NCBI RefSeq assembly: GCF_020447265.1 | Contig: NZ_JAJADR010000002.1 | Coordinates: 372,001-436,000 of the forward strand | Source of the DNA: Hymenobacter lucidus | GTDB taxonomy: Bacteria > Bacteroidota > Bacteroidia > Cytophagales > Hymenobacteraceae | DNA length: 64,000 bases | Reading direction: 5' to 3' | Part shown: one piece after another, positions 8,677-18,407 of the stretch | Layout: every line of letters begins with the position of its first letter | Position numbering within the stretch: position 1 is the stretch's first letter | Position numbers and translations under genes: made by a program | Notes under the pieces: generated by a model | The model's input: only the letters and a program-made list of their open reading frames with translations | Databases searched by the model: none | What the model was told of the DNA's origin: nothing

Positions 8677-11067
8677 ATGGAAACACGCCCTACCTCAACC
8701 GACGAAATTGACCTCCACGCCTTATTTTTCAAGCTGCGCAACCGGTGGCCCCTGTTCCTGGTATCGGTGCTGCTGGCCGGCTTCGTGGGCTACGTGTACC
8801 TGCAGCTGAAGGCGCCCGTCTATAATTTCCGGGCCACGATGCTGCTGGGCAACCAAAGCTCGGGCTCGAAGCGCGCCCAGGAGCTGCTCCAGATTCTGGA
8901 GGTGCAGAACAAGGGCGTGAAGATGGAAGACGAAATCGGCCTGCTCAAGTCGGTGGACGTGGTGCGGCGGGCCGTGGAGCGCCTGCCCTTCACGGTGTCG
9001 TATTACGCGGCGCCCGGCTCCTGGCTGAACACGGTGAAGGATCTGCAGGTGCGCGAGCGGCCCGCCGGCACGGTGCCCTTCCGGGTAGAGCCCAACCTGA
9101 AGGCCCCGCAGCTAGCCGGAGTACGCATTTACGTGGAGCCCGCGGGCCAGGGCAAATTTCGGGTGCACGCCAACGCCAAGCAGGGCCAGCTCTACAGCCT
9201 GCCCACCAGTGAGCTGGTGCGCGAAGTGCTGGACGTGAACATCGACCAGACCGTGGCCGCCGGCGACACACTGCGCCACCCGCTGCTCACGGTCGTTATC
9301 AAGCCCGAGCCCGACTTTCCCACGGGTGAGGCCAACGAGCATTACTACTTCACCCTCAACACGCTGTCCGCCATGACGGCCGCCTACCAGGCGGGCCTGT
9401 CGGTGAAGCCCATCGACCACGACTCGCGCATTGTGGAGCTGAGCAGCAAAGGCATGGTGCCGGCTAAGCAGATTCAGTTTCTGGATACGCTGATGGCCGT
9501 GTTTGTGGAAGATGACCTGCGGGAAAAGAACATTACGGGCGCCAAGACGGTGGCTTTCCTGGACGGGGAAATTGCCAACCTCTCCGACTCGCTGCGCCGC
9601 TCGGCCGCGGCGCTGAGCAACTTCCGCTCGTCGCGGGGCGTGGTCGACGTGGGTGCGCAGTCGGGGGAAGGCATCCGGCAGCTGAGTGAGTTGGAAGCCA
9701 TGCAGGCCAAAGTGGCCACCAACCGGAAATACTACGCCAATATGCTGAACTACCTGCGTGCCAACCAAGGCGCCAGCCAAATGGTGTCGCCGAGCAGCGT
9801 GGGCATTGAGGATCCGGTGGTGAATAACCTGATTATGCAGCTCACCGACCTGAACAGCCAGCGCGCCGCCCTGGGCGTGAATGCCAGCACCAACAACCCA
9901 CTGGTAACGGTGCTCGATGAGCGAATCCGCACGGCCAAGCAGTCGTTAATTCAGACCTTGGTGAACATGACCCGCGCCACCGACATTGCCCTGCGCGACC
10001 TGAACCAGCAGCTGGGCCGGGTACGCGGCACCATCAGCGCCATGCCCGAAAACGAGCGGCAGCTGGCCCGTTTAAAAGGGGAAAGCGACTTTAACGATAA
10101 GAAATACAACTTCCTGGTGGAGAAACGCTCGGAAGCCGCCATTGCCCTGGCCACCAACGCCACCGACAAAAAGGTAATCGACAAGACCGAAATGGTGGGC
10201 GGCGGCCCCTCCGAGCCCAAACCCCCGCTGGTGGCCCTCATCAGCCTCGTAACCGGGCTGCTGCTGCCGGTGGGCATCGTGCTGCTGCTGGATAAGTCGA
10301 ACCGGCGCATTCAGAGCAAGGAGGACTTGTCGCGCATCACCAACATTCCGCTGCTGGGCGTGGTGGCCCACGGCTCCACGGCCGACAAGGCCACGATGCT
10401 CAAGGAAGTGAAAGGCCCTATTGCCGAGTCGTTCCGCTCGATTCGGGTGAACCTGCAGTATCTCTCGGCGGGCCTGGATAAGAAGCTCATCGGGGTCACG
10501 TCGTCGGTGCCGGGTGAGGGCAAAACCTTCTGCACGGTAAACCTGGCCGCCGAAATGGCCCAGAGTGGCCGCAAAGTGCTGCTGCTCGAGTGCGACCTGC
10601 GCCGTCCTACGGTGGCCGGCTACTTCAACATCGACACCAATGCCGAGCACGGCCTCTCGACCTATTTGATGGGCCTGAGCACCCTCGACGACTGCCGCCA
10701 GAGCAGCGGCGTGCCCCACCTCGACGTGATTTGCTGCGGACCAATTCCGCCCAACCCCACCGAGCTGCTGGAAAGTGCCCGCATGGACAGCCTGCTGAGC
10801 GAGCTGCGCCAGCAGTACGACTACGTGCTGCTCGATACGCCGCCGGTGGGCTACGTGGCCGAGTTCTTCGTGCTGGTGCGTCACCTCGACGCCAACATCT
10901 ATGTGGTGCGTCAGAACTACACCGACCGGGGCTTGGTGAGCCAGATCAATGAGCTCTACGACGAGAAGAAAGTAAAGCAGTTATACATGATTATCAACGA
11001 TATGCACTTTACCACAACCTACGAGTACCGCTACAAGAAAAACGCCTACGCCTACAGCCATCCGTAG
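8677..11067 (+). CDS. Polysaccharide copolymerase / tyrosine autokinase (Wzc-like)
   Basis: A 796-residue inner-membrane chain-length regulator fused to a BY-kinase. It has a Wzz domain with a first membrane helix near residues 27-45, a long periplasmic coiled-coil region with a GNVR-type segment, a second membrane helix near residue 520-540, and the kinase domain. Walker A (SSVPGEGKTF, ~residue 608), Walker A' (LLECDLRRPT, ~636) and Walker B (YVLLDTPPV, ~717) are present. The C-terminus has a tyrosine cluster (YEYRYKKNAYAY), the usual autophosphorylation tail. It works with the Wza-like protein to set length and export of the polymer. Confidence 0.93.
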   Translation: METRPTSTDEIDLHALFFKLRNRWPLFLVSVLLAGFVGYVYLQLKAPVYNFRATMLLGNQSSGSKRAQELLQILEVQNKGVKMEDEIGLLKSVDVVRRAVERLPFTVSYYAAPGSWLNTVKDLQVRERPAGTVPFRVEPNLKAPQLAGVRIYVEPAGQGKFRVHANAKQGQLYSLPTSELVREVLDVNIDQTVAAGDTLRHPLLTVVIKPEPDFPTGEANEHYYFTLNTLSAMTAAYQAGLSVKPIDHDSRIVELSSKGMVPAKQIQFLDTLMAVFVEDDLREKNITGAKTVAFLDGEIANLSDSLRRSAAALSNFRSSRGVVDVGAQSGEGIRQLSELEAMQAKVATNRKYYANMLNYLRANQGASQMVSPSSVGIEDPVVNNLIMQLTDLNSQRAALGVNASTNNPLVTVLDERIRTAKQSLIQTLVNMTRATDIALRDLNQQLGRVRGTISAMPENERQLARLKGESDFNDKKYNFLVEKRSEAAIALATNATDKKVIDKTEMVGGGPSEPKPPLVALISLVTGLLLPVGIVLLLDKSNRRIQSKEDLSRITNIPLLGVVAHGSTADKATMLKEVKGPIAESFRSIRVNLQYLSAGLDKKLIGVTSSVPGEGKTFCTVNLAAEMAQSGRKVLLLECDLRRPTVAGYFNIDTNAEHGLSTYLMGLSTLDDCRQSSGVPHLDVICCGPIPPNPTELLESARMDSLLSELRQQYDYVLLDTPPVGYVAEFFVLVRHLDANIYVVRQNYTDRGLVSQINELYDEKKVKQLYMIINDMHFTTTYEYRYKKNAYAYSHP

Positions 11068-11106
11068 TCGTCCGGCTCCTATCCTTACCCTTCTTTCCGC
11101 TTGCCG

Positions 11107-12699
11107 ATGTCTACCTCGACTGACACCCAGCCGCGCCGCAGCCTCACCATGACCACGGTGCAGGGAGTGAAATGGAGTACGGCCGCTACCATTCTCACGG
11201 CTATTATGCAGGTGGGCTACACCGCCGTAATGGCCCGCCTGCTGAGCCCCGCCGCCTTTGGGGTGGTGGCTTTGGCCAACGTAGTGCTCCGCTTCGGCGG
11301 CTACTTTGCCCAGATGGGCATGGAGCAGGCCATTATCCAGAAGCAGGACCTGACCAAGGAAGATATCCGGGCCGCCTTCACGGCTTCGGTGGCGCTGGGT
11401 ATCGTGTTTGGCGGCCTGCTCATTCTGTTGGCCCCACTTTCCATCTACGTTTTTCACGAGCCCGAAGTGGTGCCCGTGGCCCAGGTGCTGGCCTTCAGCT
11501 TGCTGCTCACCGGCCTCTCGGCCACGGCCCTGAGTTTGCTGCGCCGCACCATGCAGTTCCGGACCCTGGCCCTGGTAGAAGTCAGTTCCTATGTGGTGTC
11601 GTACGGGGGCGTGGGTGTGACGATGGCCCTGAGCGGCTACGGCGTGTGGAGCCTGGTGGCGGCCAGCGTAGCGCAGGGACTACTGGTGGGCCTGCTGGCC
11701 TACCTCGTGACGCGCCACTCGGTGCTGCCGTTGCTGAGCTGGGAGCATTACCGGCCGCTGTGGCACTACGGCAGCCGCATTTCCCTGATCAGCTTTCTGG
11801 AATTTATCGGCAGCTCGCTCGATACGCTCATCATCGGGCGGGTGCTGGGCACGGCTATGCTGGGCATTTATAACCGCGCCTGGATGCTGGTGGCCCTGCC
11901 TATGTACATGCTCACGACGAGCGTATCGAAGGTGATTTTCCCGGCCTTCAGTCAGGTGCAGGCCGACCAGGCCCGGATGCGCAACGTGTACCTGTCGAGC
12001 GTGACGCTGGTGGCGGCCCTGATTCTACCCACCGCTGCCGGCATGCTGGTGGCTGCCCCCGAGCTGGTATACAGCCTACTGGGGCCCAAGTGGGACGCCT
12101 CTATTCCGCTGCTGCGCGTGATGAGCTTTACTTCGGGCCTGATGCTGATTACCATGTTTGGCGGCATTGTGAGTGATGCCCGGGCCCGGCTGCGCGAAAA
12201 AACCATTATCATTCTGCAATACCTGCTGGTGCTGCCGGTGCTGTTTTGGCTGCTGCACGGCTGGGGTCTTATCGGGTACGCCTTTGCCCTCAACATTGGC
12301 GCGCTGCTCTACGCCGGCCTGTTTATGCGCTTGCTGCACCACGACCTCGACATTTCCTACGGCCGGCTGCTGAGCCTTTACGTGCCGGGCATTTTCAACG
12401 CGGCCGTGGTGGCCATGGTCTTTGCCGGCGTGCGGCTGGGCCTAGCCCCGTTGCACCTGCCGCCGGTGGTGGCCCTCATCATTCTGCTGCTCGTCGGGGC
12501 GCTGGTGCTGGGCACGCTCATTCTGCTGGTGCCGCTGCCTGGGCTGCGCCGGGAGCTGTGCGCCTTCCTCGACCGGCTCCACCCGCAGAGCCATTCCGGA
12601 ATATTGGGCCGACTGCTGGCCCGCTACGTGCGCTTCCTGAACCCCTCAGTGTATGGCCCCGAAGCCCACTTTTCCGCCGCTAATCCCGTCTTGCCATGA
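11107..12699 (+). CDS. Oligosaccharide flippase, MOP/Wzx-like
   Basis: About 530 residues and about twelve hydrophobic helices, starting with the typical VQGVKWSTAATILTAI. The family moves undecaprenyl-diphosphate-linked repeat units from the cytoplasmic to the periplasmic face for Wzy-type polymerisation. I chose the ATG at 11107 over the in-frame TTG at 11101. The stop overlaps the next gene's start in an ATGA, indicating translational coupling. The plus-strand polymerase candidate at 15034 completes a Wzx/Wzy pathway. Confidence 0.9.
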   Translation: MSTSTDTQPRRSLTMTTVQGVKWSTAATILTAIMQVGYTAVMARLLSPAAFGVVALANVVLRFGGYFAQMGMEQAIIQKQDLTKEDIRAAFTASVALGIVFGGLLILLAPLSIYVFHEPEVVPVAQVLAFSLLLTGLSATALSLLRRTMQFRTLALVEVSSYVVSYGGVGVTMALSGYGVWSLVAASVAQGLLVGLLAYLVTRHSVLPLLSWEHYRPLWHYGSRISLISFLEFIGSSLDTLIIGRVLGTAMLGIYNRAWMLVALPMYMLTTSVSKVIFPAFSQVQADQARMRNVYLSSVTLVAALILPTAAGMLVAAPELVYSLLGPKWDASIPLLRVMSFTSGLMLITMFGGIVSDARARLREKTIIILQYLLVLPVLFWLLHGWGLIGYAFALNIGALLYAGLFMRLLHHDLDISYGRLLSLYVPGIFNAAVVAMVFAGVRLGLAPLHLPPVVALIILLLVGALVLGTLILLVPLPGLRRELCAFLDRLHPQSHSGILGRLLARYVRFLNPSVYGPEAHFSAANPVLP

Positions 12700-13910
12700 A
12701 TATTCTGTTTGCTTCCTACTGGGGCGAGCAGGCGCCCTGCGGCGTGCGGGTGCACTACATGGCCCTGGCCGAGGAGCTGCGCCGGCAGGGTCACCGGGTC
12801 GATATCATCACGCCCAACTCGGTGCGGGGCCTACGCCGCCGGGTGCTGGGCGGCCTGCAGCGGCTGGTAGCCACGGTGGCCGGCCCCGAAGTAGCCCGCG
12901 AGCTGTGGTACTTCGCCATGCTGTGGGCGGCCGTACCGCGTGCAGTGGCCTACGACCTGGTGAATGCCAACGACGTGGGCAGCGGCGCGGCCGTGCGCCT
13001 GGCTTTGCAAAGCCGAATTCCGGTAGTTGTCACGGGCCACGCCAGTGAGCATCCGGCCGAAGAAATTATCCGGCGCAACCAGCTGACGGGTGGGCCCGCC
13101 CGGTTTATTCGGCGCTGGTATGCTTGGCTACTGCCCCAGACGCAGTATTTCATTGGCGTTTCCGACTATCTGCTCAACTGCTTCCGCCCGTACTTGCCCG
13201 ACGACTGCACCACGCGCCGCGTCTACGGCGGCAGCCCGCTGCCGGCTTCCGCGTCCGAGTTGCCGGCGGAGCCGCTGTTTGCCGGGCGGCCGGTGCTGCT
13301 GAACGTGGGCTTTCTGGATGCCAACAAAAACCAGCGCTACCTGATAGAGGTGGCCCGGGAACTGCGCCACCTGCGCGCTGACTTCGTGGTGGCCCTGGTG
13401 GGCAAAGGTCCCGAGGAAGCTGCCCTGCGTCAACTCATTGCCGATTATGACTTAACCGACCACGTGGCGCTGCTGGGCTACCACCCTACCGTGCTGCCGT
13501 TTTTGCGGCAGGCTACAGTATATGTGCACACGGCCCGGCTCGAATCGTTGGGACTGGCTTTGGTAGAGGCCGTGCTGGCCGGCGTGCCGGTACTGGCCCC
13601 CGCTACCGGCGGCATGCCTGAAGTACTGGGTGCCACGCCCGAAGCGTTGTTTGCTCCCGCTACCGAGCCGGCCGTGCTGGCCCGCCACCTCCATCAGCTG
13701 CTCGCCGATCCGGCCAGCCGCGCTTTGCTGCATTCCCGCCAATACGCGCATGCCACGGCCTGCTTCACGCTGCCCCGCATGGCCGCCCACACCCTGGGCT
13801 TCTACCACGAAGTGCTTACCAGTTCCGCCGCTCCTTCCCACCAGGCTGCCCCCGCTCCTGTCCTTTCCTCCACGCATGTTGCCTCTCCCTTGCATGAACA
13901 TTCTCTATGA
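12696..13910 (+). CDS. GT4-family glycosyltransferase
   Basis: A 404-residue GT-B fold enzyme. The N-terminal domain begins MNILFASYWGEQAP, and the C-terminal donor-binding domain has NVGFLDANKNQR and the E-x7-E motif in RLESLGLALVEAVLAG followed by ATGGMPEVLG. It should transfer a sugar from a nucleotide donor to the growing repeat unit; the sugar cannot be read from sequence. A low-complexity Pro/Ala/Ser tail of about 30 residues overlaps the start of the next gene by 17 bp. Confidence 0.9.
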   Translation: MNILFASYWGEQAPCGVRVHYMALAEELRRQGHRVDIITPNSVRGLRRRVLGGLQRLVATVAGPEVARELWYFAMLWAAVPRAVAYDLVNANDVGSGAAVRLALQSRIPVVVTGHASEHPAEEIIRRNQLTGGPARFIRRWYAWLLPQTQYFIGVSDYLLNCFRPYLPDDCTTRRVYGGSPLPASASELPAEPLFAGRPVLLNVGFLDANKNQRYLIEVARELRHLRADFVVALVGKGPEEAALRQLIADYDLTDHVALLGYHPTVLPFLRQATVYVHTARLESLGLALVEAVLAGVPVLAPATGGMPEVLGATPEALFAPATEPAVLARHLHQLLADPASRALLHSRQYAHATACFTLPRMAAHTLGFYHEVLTSSAAPSHQAAPAPVLSSTHVASPLHEHSL

Positions 13911-15012
13911 CCACCAGGCCTTTACAGTTCAGGACGTCGGCGGGGTATCGCGCTACTACCGCGCCCTGCTCGACCATGCAGCTCCGGATGTGCAGTCGCA
14001 CGTGCCGGTTTTAGTTTCCAACAACGTGTACCTCCAGGACCGCCGGCATACCAGCCATGTAGGCTTTTTTCCGGGCCAGTCATTCCGGGGGCGCTTCTCC
14101 TTTATGTGGAAGCTCAACCGCCTGGCTTGCCGCCGGGCCCTGCGCCGGGGCGAATTTGACGTCTTTCACCCTACGCTCATTGATGACCCCTACTTCCTCG
14201 ACGAGGTGCAGGACAAGCCCATGGTCATCACGCTGCACGATATGATACCAATGCTCTTTACGGAGCAGTATCCGCAAACCAACGTTGAGATTATTACGCG
14301 CATCGCGCAGCGGGCCAACCAGATTATTGCTGTTTCGGAGCATACCCGGGCCGATATTCTGCGCCTGCTGCCCGTGAGCCCCGAGCGGGTGACGGTGGTG
14401 CCCCACGGCTTCACGCCCGGTCCGGCGGCCCGCTTAGTGGTGCCCGATGGCTACCTATTGTACGTGGGCACCCGCTCGGGCTATAAGAATTTCGACTGCC
14501 TGCTACAGGCGCTGGCACAGCTGGTGCGGCAACCGGGCCTGCATGAGCTGCGCCTGGTGTGCGCGGGCGGCGGCAAGCCCACCGAAGCCGAGCAGGACCG
14601 CCTGCAGGAGTTGGGCCTGGCAGGCAACGTGCAGTTTGCGGGCTTGCTGCAGGAAGCCGAGCTGGCCGGCCTCTACTGCGGCGCGGCGGCCTTCGTGTTT
14701 CCGTCGCACTACGAAGGCTTTGGCTTTCCGATTCTGGAAGCCTTTGCCCAAGAGTGCCCCGTGGTGCTCAGCAATGCCTCGTGCTTTCCGGAAACGGCCC
14801 AGGATGCGGCACTCTATTTCGACCCCAACCAGCCCGCCGACTTGGCCCAGCAGCTGCACCTGCTGCTGCGCGAGCCGGCGCTGCGCCGGCAGCTTACCCA
14901 ATTGGGCACTCTGCGCCTGGCCGACTTCACCTGGACGCAAGCCGCTGAGCGTACCCGCGCCGTGTACCGCGCCGCCCGGGAGCAGCCCCAACCCCAGCCC
15001 GTTCTGATCTGA
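13894..15012 (+). CDS. GT4-family glycosyltransferase (mannosyltransferase-like)
   Basis: 372 residues from ATG 13894 (MNILYDHQAF); the same frame runs open upstream to 13630 but only as an overlap with the previous gene. Features are GGVSRYYRAL near the start, ISVSEHT-like sequence (IAVSEHTRADI), VPHGF, YVGTRSGYKN and the E-x7-E motif in EGFGFPILEAFAQECPVV. The pattern is close to family 4 mannosyltransferases such as WbaZ/MtfB types. The acceptor and donor are not known. Confidence 0.9.
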   Translation: MNILYDHQAFTVQDVGGVSRYYRALLDHAAPDVQSHVPVLVSNNVYLQDRRHTSHVGFFPGQSFRGRFSFMWKLNRLACRRALRRGEFDVFHPTLIDDPYFLDEVQDKPMVITLHDMIPMLFTEQYPQTNVEIITRIAQRANQIIAVSEHTRADILRLLPVSPERVTVVPHGFTPGPAARLVVPDGYLLYVGTRSGYKNFDCLLQALAQLVRQPGLHELRLVCAGGGKPTEAEQDRLQELGLAGNVQFAGLLQEAELAGLYCGAAAFVFPSHYEGFGFPILEAFAQECPVVLSNASCFPETAQDAALYFDPNQPADLAQQLHLLLREPALRRQLTQLGTLRLADFTWTQAAERTRAVYRAAREQPQPQPVLI

Positions 15013-15033
15013 TATTGTGCCTTTTGCCGCGCC

Positions 15034-16344
15034 ATGAAACTGAGCCTACGCTTCCGTCACCTGCTTATTCTGGTCGCCATTCTGGTCACGGATTCGGCCT
15101 TCACCCGCTTTTATACCAACGTGGATGATGACCCGGGCCTGCGCCTCTACAACTATGGGCTGCTGGGGTTGTCGCTGTGGCTGATAGTACGGTCGTGGCG
15201 CTGGTTTTCGCCGGGCATGTGGCGCTGGCTGATCCTAGCCGTGCTCAGCATGGCGGCGCTGGTGCTGGAGTCGTACGCCGACTGGGGCACCTGGATGGTG
15301 TATCCGCACGTGCTGGGCAAGCTCACGCCGTTCCTAGTGCTGTTTGGGGCCTACGCCTACTACCGGCGCTACGGCATTCCGCCGCTGGGCTTCGTGATGA
15401 GTGCCGTGCCGGTGATGGTGGTGCTCAATATTATTCTCTACCACCCGGCCACCTTCACGCTGGGCGGCTTTCTAGGCCACGAGCGAGGCGTCGATACCAC
15501 CTCGGCCTTTCTGCTGGTGCTGCCCGCCGTCTATTTTCTGAACCGTTATCTAGTCGGCAATTCCTGGTTGTTTCTGTTCTATTTCTTTGCCGATCTGGGC
15601 GTTATCATCTTTCTGCAGCACCGCACCGTGTGGCTCAGCACGGGCCTGGCCCTACTGCTGAACCTGCTGCTAGTGGCCCGGGCTAGCACTACTTCCCTGC
15701 GCCTGCGCCGCTTTCTGCCCATTCTGGCGCTGCCGCTGCTGTTTGGCCTGCTCGGCGGGCTTACCATGGTACTCAACAACCCGGATGTGCTCAAGAAGCT
15801 CAACAACAACGTGGAGGATATTTCCAACAGTGAAAGCCAGGGCACCGGCAGCTGGCGGCTTCAGCAGTTCGAGGCCTACGAGCCCTTCATTCGGGAATAC
15901 CCTATTGCCGGCATGCGCCTGAAAGGCTTTGAGCTGCCGATTCAGTTTTTCGACAAAACTTCTGGGGCACCGGTGTGGCCCAACTATACCGGCCACCACT
16001 TCCATAGCTTCTACGTCGACCGGCTCTTTTACTTCGGGTTTCTGGGGCTGCTGCTGGCCATTGCCCCGATAGTGCTGCTGGTAGTGCGCTGCCTGAAGCA
16101 GGCCCGGCCCCTGCCGCTCGACACCATTGCGCTGGTGGCCTACGCCGGCTGCGGGCTGCTCTACGGCGTTTCCTACGACTGGCCGTTCTATTTCTTCGGC
16201 GTTATCGGCTTCACGATGGCCGCCGTGGAAGTAGCGGCCCTGGAGCCGGTAGCGCCGCCCGCGCCTCGCCCGGCCAGCCCGGCCGCCGAGCCATTCTTTT
16301 CCACTCCGACCGCTCCTTCCCGCCCCGCCCATGCGTCCGTCTGA
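15034..16344 (+). CDS. O-antigen ligase/polymerase-like membrane protein (Wzy candidate)
   Basis: 436 residues with roughly ten to eleven hydrophobic helices and a large periplasmic loop at about residues 255-325, containing NYTGHHFHSFYVDRLFYFG, a position and style typical of the O-antigen ligase (Wzy/WaaL) superfamily. In this locus, between the glycosyltransferases and with a Wzx-type flippase, a polymerase role is most likely; a ligase role cannot be excluded. The Pro/Ala-rich cytoplasmic tail overlaps the following gene by 14 bp. Confidence 0.75.
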   Translation: MKLSLRFRHLLILVAILVTDSAFTRFYTNVDDDPGLRLYNYGLLGLSLWLIVRSWRWFSPGMWRWLILAVLSMAALVLESYADWGTWMVYPHVLGKLTPFLVLFGAYAYYRRYGIPPLGFVMSAVPVMVVLNIILYHPATFTLGGFLGHERGVDTTSAFLLVLPAVYFLNRYLVGNSWLFLFYFFADLGVIIFLQHRTVWLSTGLALLLNLLLVARASTTSLRLRRFLPILALPLLFGLLGGLTMVLNNPDVLKKLNNNVEDISNSESQGTGSWRLQQFEAYEPFIREYPIAGMRLKGFELPIQFFDKTSGAPVWPNYTGHHFHSFYVDRLFYFGFLGLLLAIAPIVLLVVRCLKQARPLPLDTIALVAYAGCGLLYGVSYDWPFYFFGVIGFTMAAVEVAALEPVAPPAPRPASPAAEPFFSTPTAPSRPAHASV

Positions 16345-17380
16345 CTTTGCCACCGGCCTCGCCACGCCGGTGCTGTTCATCATCTTCAACCGCCCCGACT
16401 CGACCCGGCGCGTGTTGGCGGCTATCCGGCAGGCCCGGCCCAACCGGCTCTACGTAGCCGCCGACGGCCCCCGCCCCGACCGAGCCGGCGAGGCCGTGCT
16501 CTGTGCGCAGGTGCGGGCCCTGGTTACCGACCACATCGACTGGCCCTGCGAGGTGCGTACTCTGTTTCGGGAAACCAACCTGGGCTGTGGGCGCAACCCG
16601 GCCGCCGCTATCAGCTGGTTTTTTGAGCACGAGCCCGAGGGTATCATTCTGGAAGACGACTGCCTGCCCGGCCCGCACTTTTTCCGCTTCTGCCACGAGC
16701 TGCTGGCCCGCTACCGCCACGATGCCCGCGTGATGCACATCGGCGGCTGCAACTTCTCGCGCGAGGCCCTGCGCCCCCTGGCCGCCGAGGCCGATTCGTA
16801 CTACTTTTCGGGCCAGGTGCAAAGCTGGGGCTGGGCCTCGTGGCGGCGTGCCTGGCAGCATTTCGACTTCAAGCTGAGTTTGCTGCCCGAGCTAGGCCGC
16901 CGCCGTTTGTTCGGCAATCTGTATCCATCCTTACTGGAGCGCCGCTACTGGCTGCCACGCTTCCGGGCCCTGCACCGCAGCACCGCCCCGCCCAGCATCT
17001 GGGATTATCAGTGGCACTTTGCCGTGGCGGCCAATTCGGGCCTGACTATTATGCCCGCCCAGAACCTGGTCTGCAACATCGGCTTTGGCCAAGATGCCAC
17101 CCACACCACGGCCGCCGACGAGCAGTTTGCCCGCCCGGCCGCCGCGCAGTTTGCCTTTCCGCTACGCCACCCGCCCACCGTGCTGCGCGACCAGCGCCGC
17201 GACCAGCAATACTTCCACGAGTTCATTAGCGGCCGGGTAGCGGCCAAAACCCGGCGCCTGCTGCAAAGCGTGCCCCGGTGGTTTCGGGAGCAGGGCACCG
17301 TGCCCCTCGACCCACCCTACGCCCCCGACGCAGAGGAAGAAACCCGGCCGGCCGCGCCCCTCACCTACTCCCGCCCCTGA
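16331..17380 (+). CDS. Nucleotide-diphospho-sugar transferase (GT-A-like)
   Basis: 349 residues. It starts with TPVLFIIFNRPDSTRRVL and has AADGPR, NLGCGRN and the acidic motif ILEDDCLPG expected to bind metal and nucleotide-sugar. WGWASWRRAW follows. This combination marks a family annotated as nucleotide-diphospho-sugar transferases or hemolytic-protein-HlpA-like, common in capsule and LPS loci of Bacteroidota. It is a GT-A fold by motif, with unknown donor and acceptor. It begins inside the end of the polymerase gene, supporting co-translation. Confidence 0.75.
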   Translation: MRPSDFATGLATPVLFIIFNRPDSTRRVLAAIRQARPNRLYVAADGPRPDRAGEAVLCAQVRALVTDHIDWPCEVRTLFRETNLGCGRNPAAAISWFFEHEPEGIILEDDCLPGPHFFRFCHELLARYRHDARVMHIGGCNFSREALRPLAAEADSYYFSGQVQSWGWASWRRAWQHFDFKLSLLPELGRRRLFGNLYPSLLERRYWLPRFRALHRSTAPPSIWDYQWHFAVAANSGLTIMPAQNLVCNIGFGQDATHTTAADEQFARPAAAQFAFPLRHPPTVLRDQRRDQQYFHEFISGRVAAKTRRLLQSVPRWFREQGTVPLDPPYAPDAEEETRPAAPLTYSRP

Positions 17381-17409
17381 TACCGCCTTACCAGTTGTTT
17401 TCCGTCGCC

Positions 17410-18252
17410 ATGCTGTTCATCGTTATTCCCGTTTTCAACCGCTGGGCCTTCACCGAGGCCTGCCTGCGCTCCTTGCAAGAGCAAACCCAGCCCGATTTCC
17501 GCGTTATCGTCGTCGATGATGGCTCGACGGATGGCACCGGGGAGCAGCTGCGCCGGCAGTTTCCGGAGGTGGAAGTGGTGGAAGGCACCGGGCAGCTGTT
17601 CTGGACGGCCGGCGTGAATGCCGGCATCCGGCGGGCCCTGCAACAGGGCGCCGACCGGGTGCTGACGCTCAACAACGACGTGGTGGCCGCCCCCGACTTT
17701 GTGGAGCGGATGCTGCACTGGGCCCAGCGGATGCCCACGGCCCTGCTCGGCCCGCTGGAGCTGGACGTGCACACCCGCCAGCCCGTGTACGGCGGCGAGG
17801 TATTCAGCTGGCTGACCCACACCCGCCGCGACCTGCTGGCCACGCTTGGGCCCGAGGAGCGCCACGGCCTGCACCCCGTTACCTACCTGCCCGGCCGGGG
17901 GCTGCTCATTCCCGCCGCCGTGTTTGCCGCCATCGGCCTCTTCGATGAAAAGCGCCTGCCCCACTACCTGGCCGATTTCGACTTTACCAGCGTGGCCCGG
18001 CGGCACGGCTTCCCGGTGTATATCAACTACGACGCCCACCTGCTGACCTACCCCGAGGAAAGCGGCCAGGAACAGACCCGCCGCCACCGCAGCCTACAGG
18101 GCTACTACCAGCATCTGTTCGGCATCCGCGGGGGCGGCAACCTACGCAACTTCACGCATTTCGCCCTCAAAAACTGCCCCACGCCCCTGGTGCCGCTGTT
18201 TCTGCTCAATGGCTACGCTCGCCGCCTCACCGGCTATTTCTTGCACGGCTAA
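17410..18252 (+). CDS. GT2-family glycosyltransferase
   Basis: 280 residues from ATG 17410 (MLFIVIPVFNRW); upstream residues in the same frame overlap the previous gene and are rejected. The GT-A signature is clear: VVDDGSTDGT for nucleotide binding, GVNAGIRRAL, and NNDV as the metal-binding acidic motif. It resembles rhamnosyl- or galactosyltransferase-like family 2 proteins. The specificity is not readable. Confidence 0.88.
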   Translation: MLFIVIPVFNRWAFTEACLRSLQEQTQPDFRVIVVDDGSTDGTGEQLRRQFPEVEVVEGTGQLFWTAGVNAGIRRALQQGADRVLTLNNDVVAAPDFVERMLHWAQRMPTALLGPLELDVHTRQPVYGGEVFSWLTHTRRDLLATLGPEERHGLHPVTYLPGRGLLIPAAVFAAIGLFDEKRLPHYLADFDFTSVARRHGFPVYINYDAHLLTYPEESGQEQTRRHRSLQGYYQHLFGIRGGGNLRNFTHFALKNCPTPLVPLFLLNGYARRLTGYFLHG

Positions 18253-18407
18253 TTCTGCGGTCAGCGCGTCAGGTCCAGCTCCAGGTTTGCCCTGAGCTAT
18301 ACGGGCTCTTTTTAAGCGCCCTAGCCAGCTTTGCAGGCATTGTAGCGCGTGCTTTTGCAGTTTGATTTTCTTAACTTCTAGCTCACGTATTTCTACTCTT
18401 TCTCGCC

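Noticed and set aside
13630..13893. N-terminal extension of the second GT4 gene
   Set aside because: These 88 codons overlap the preceding GT4 gene in another frame and are Pro/Arg/Ser-rich. The family N-terminus starts at the ATG at 13894.
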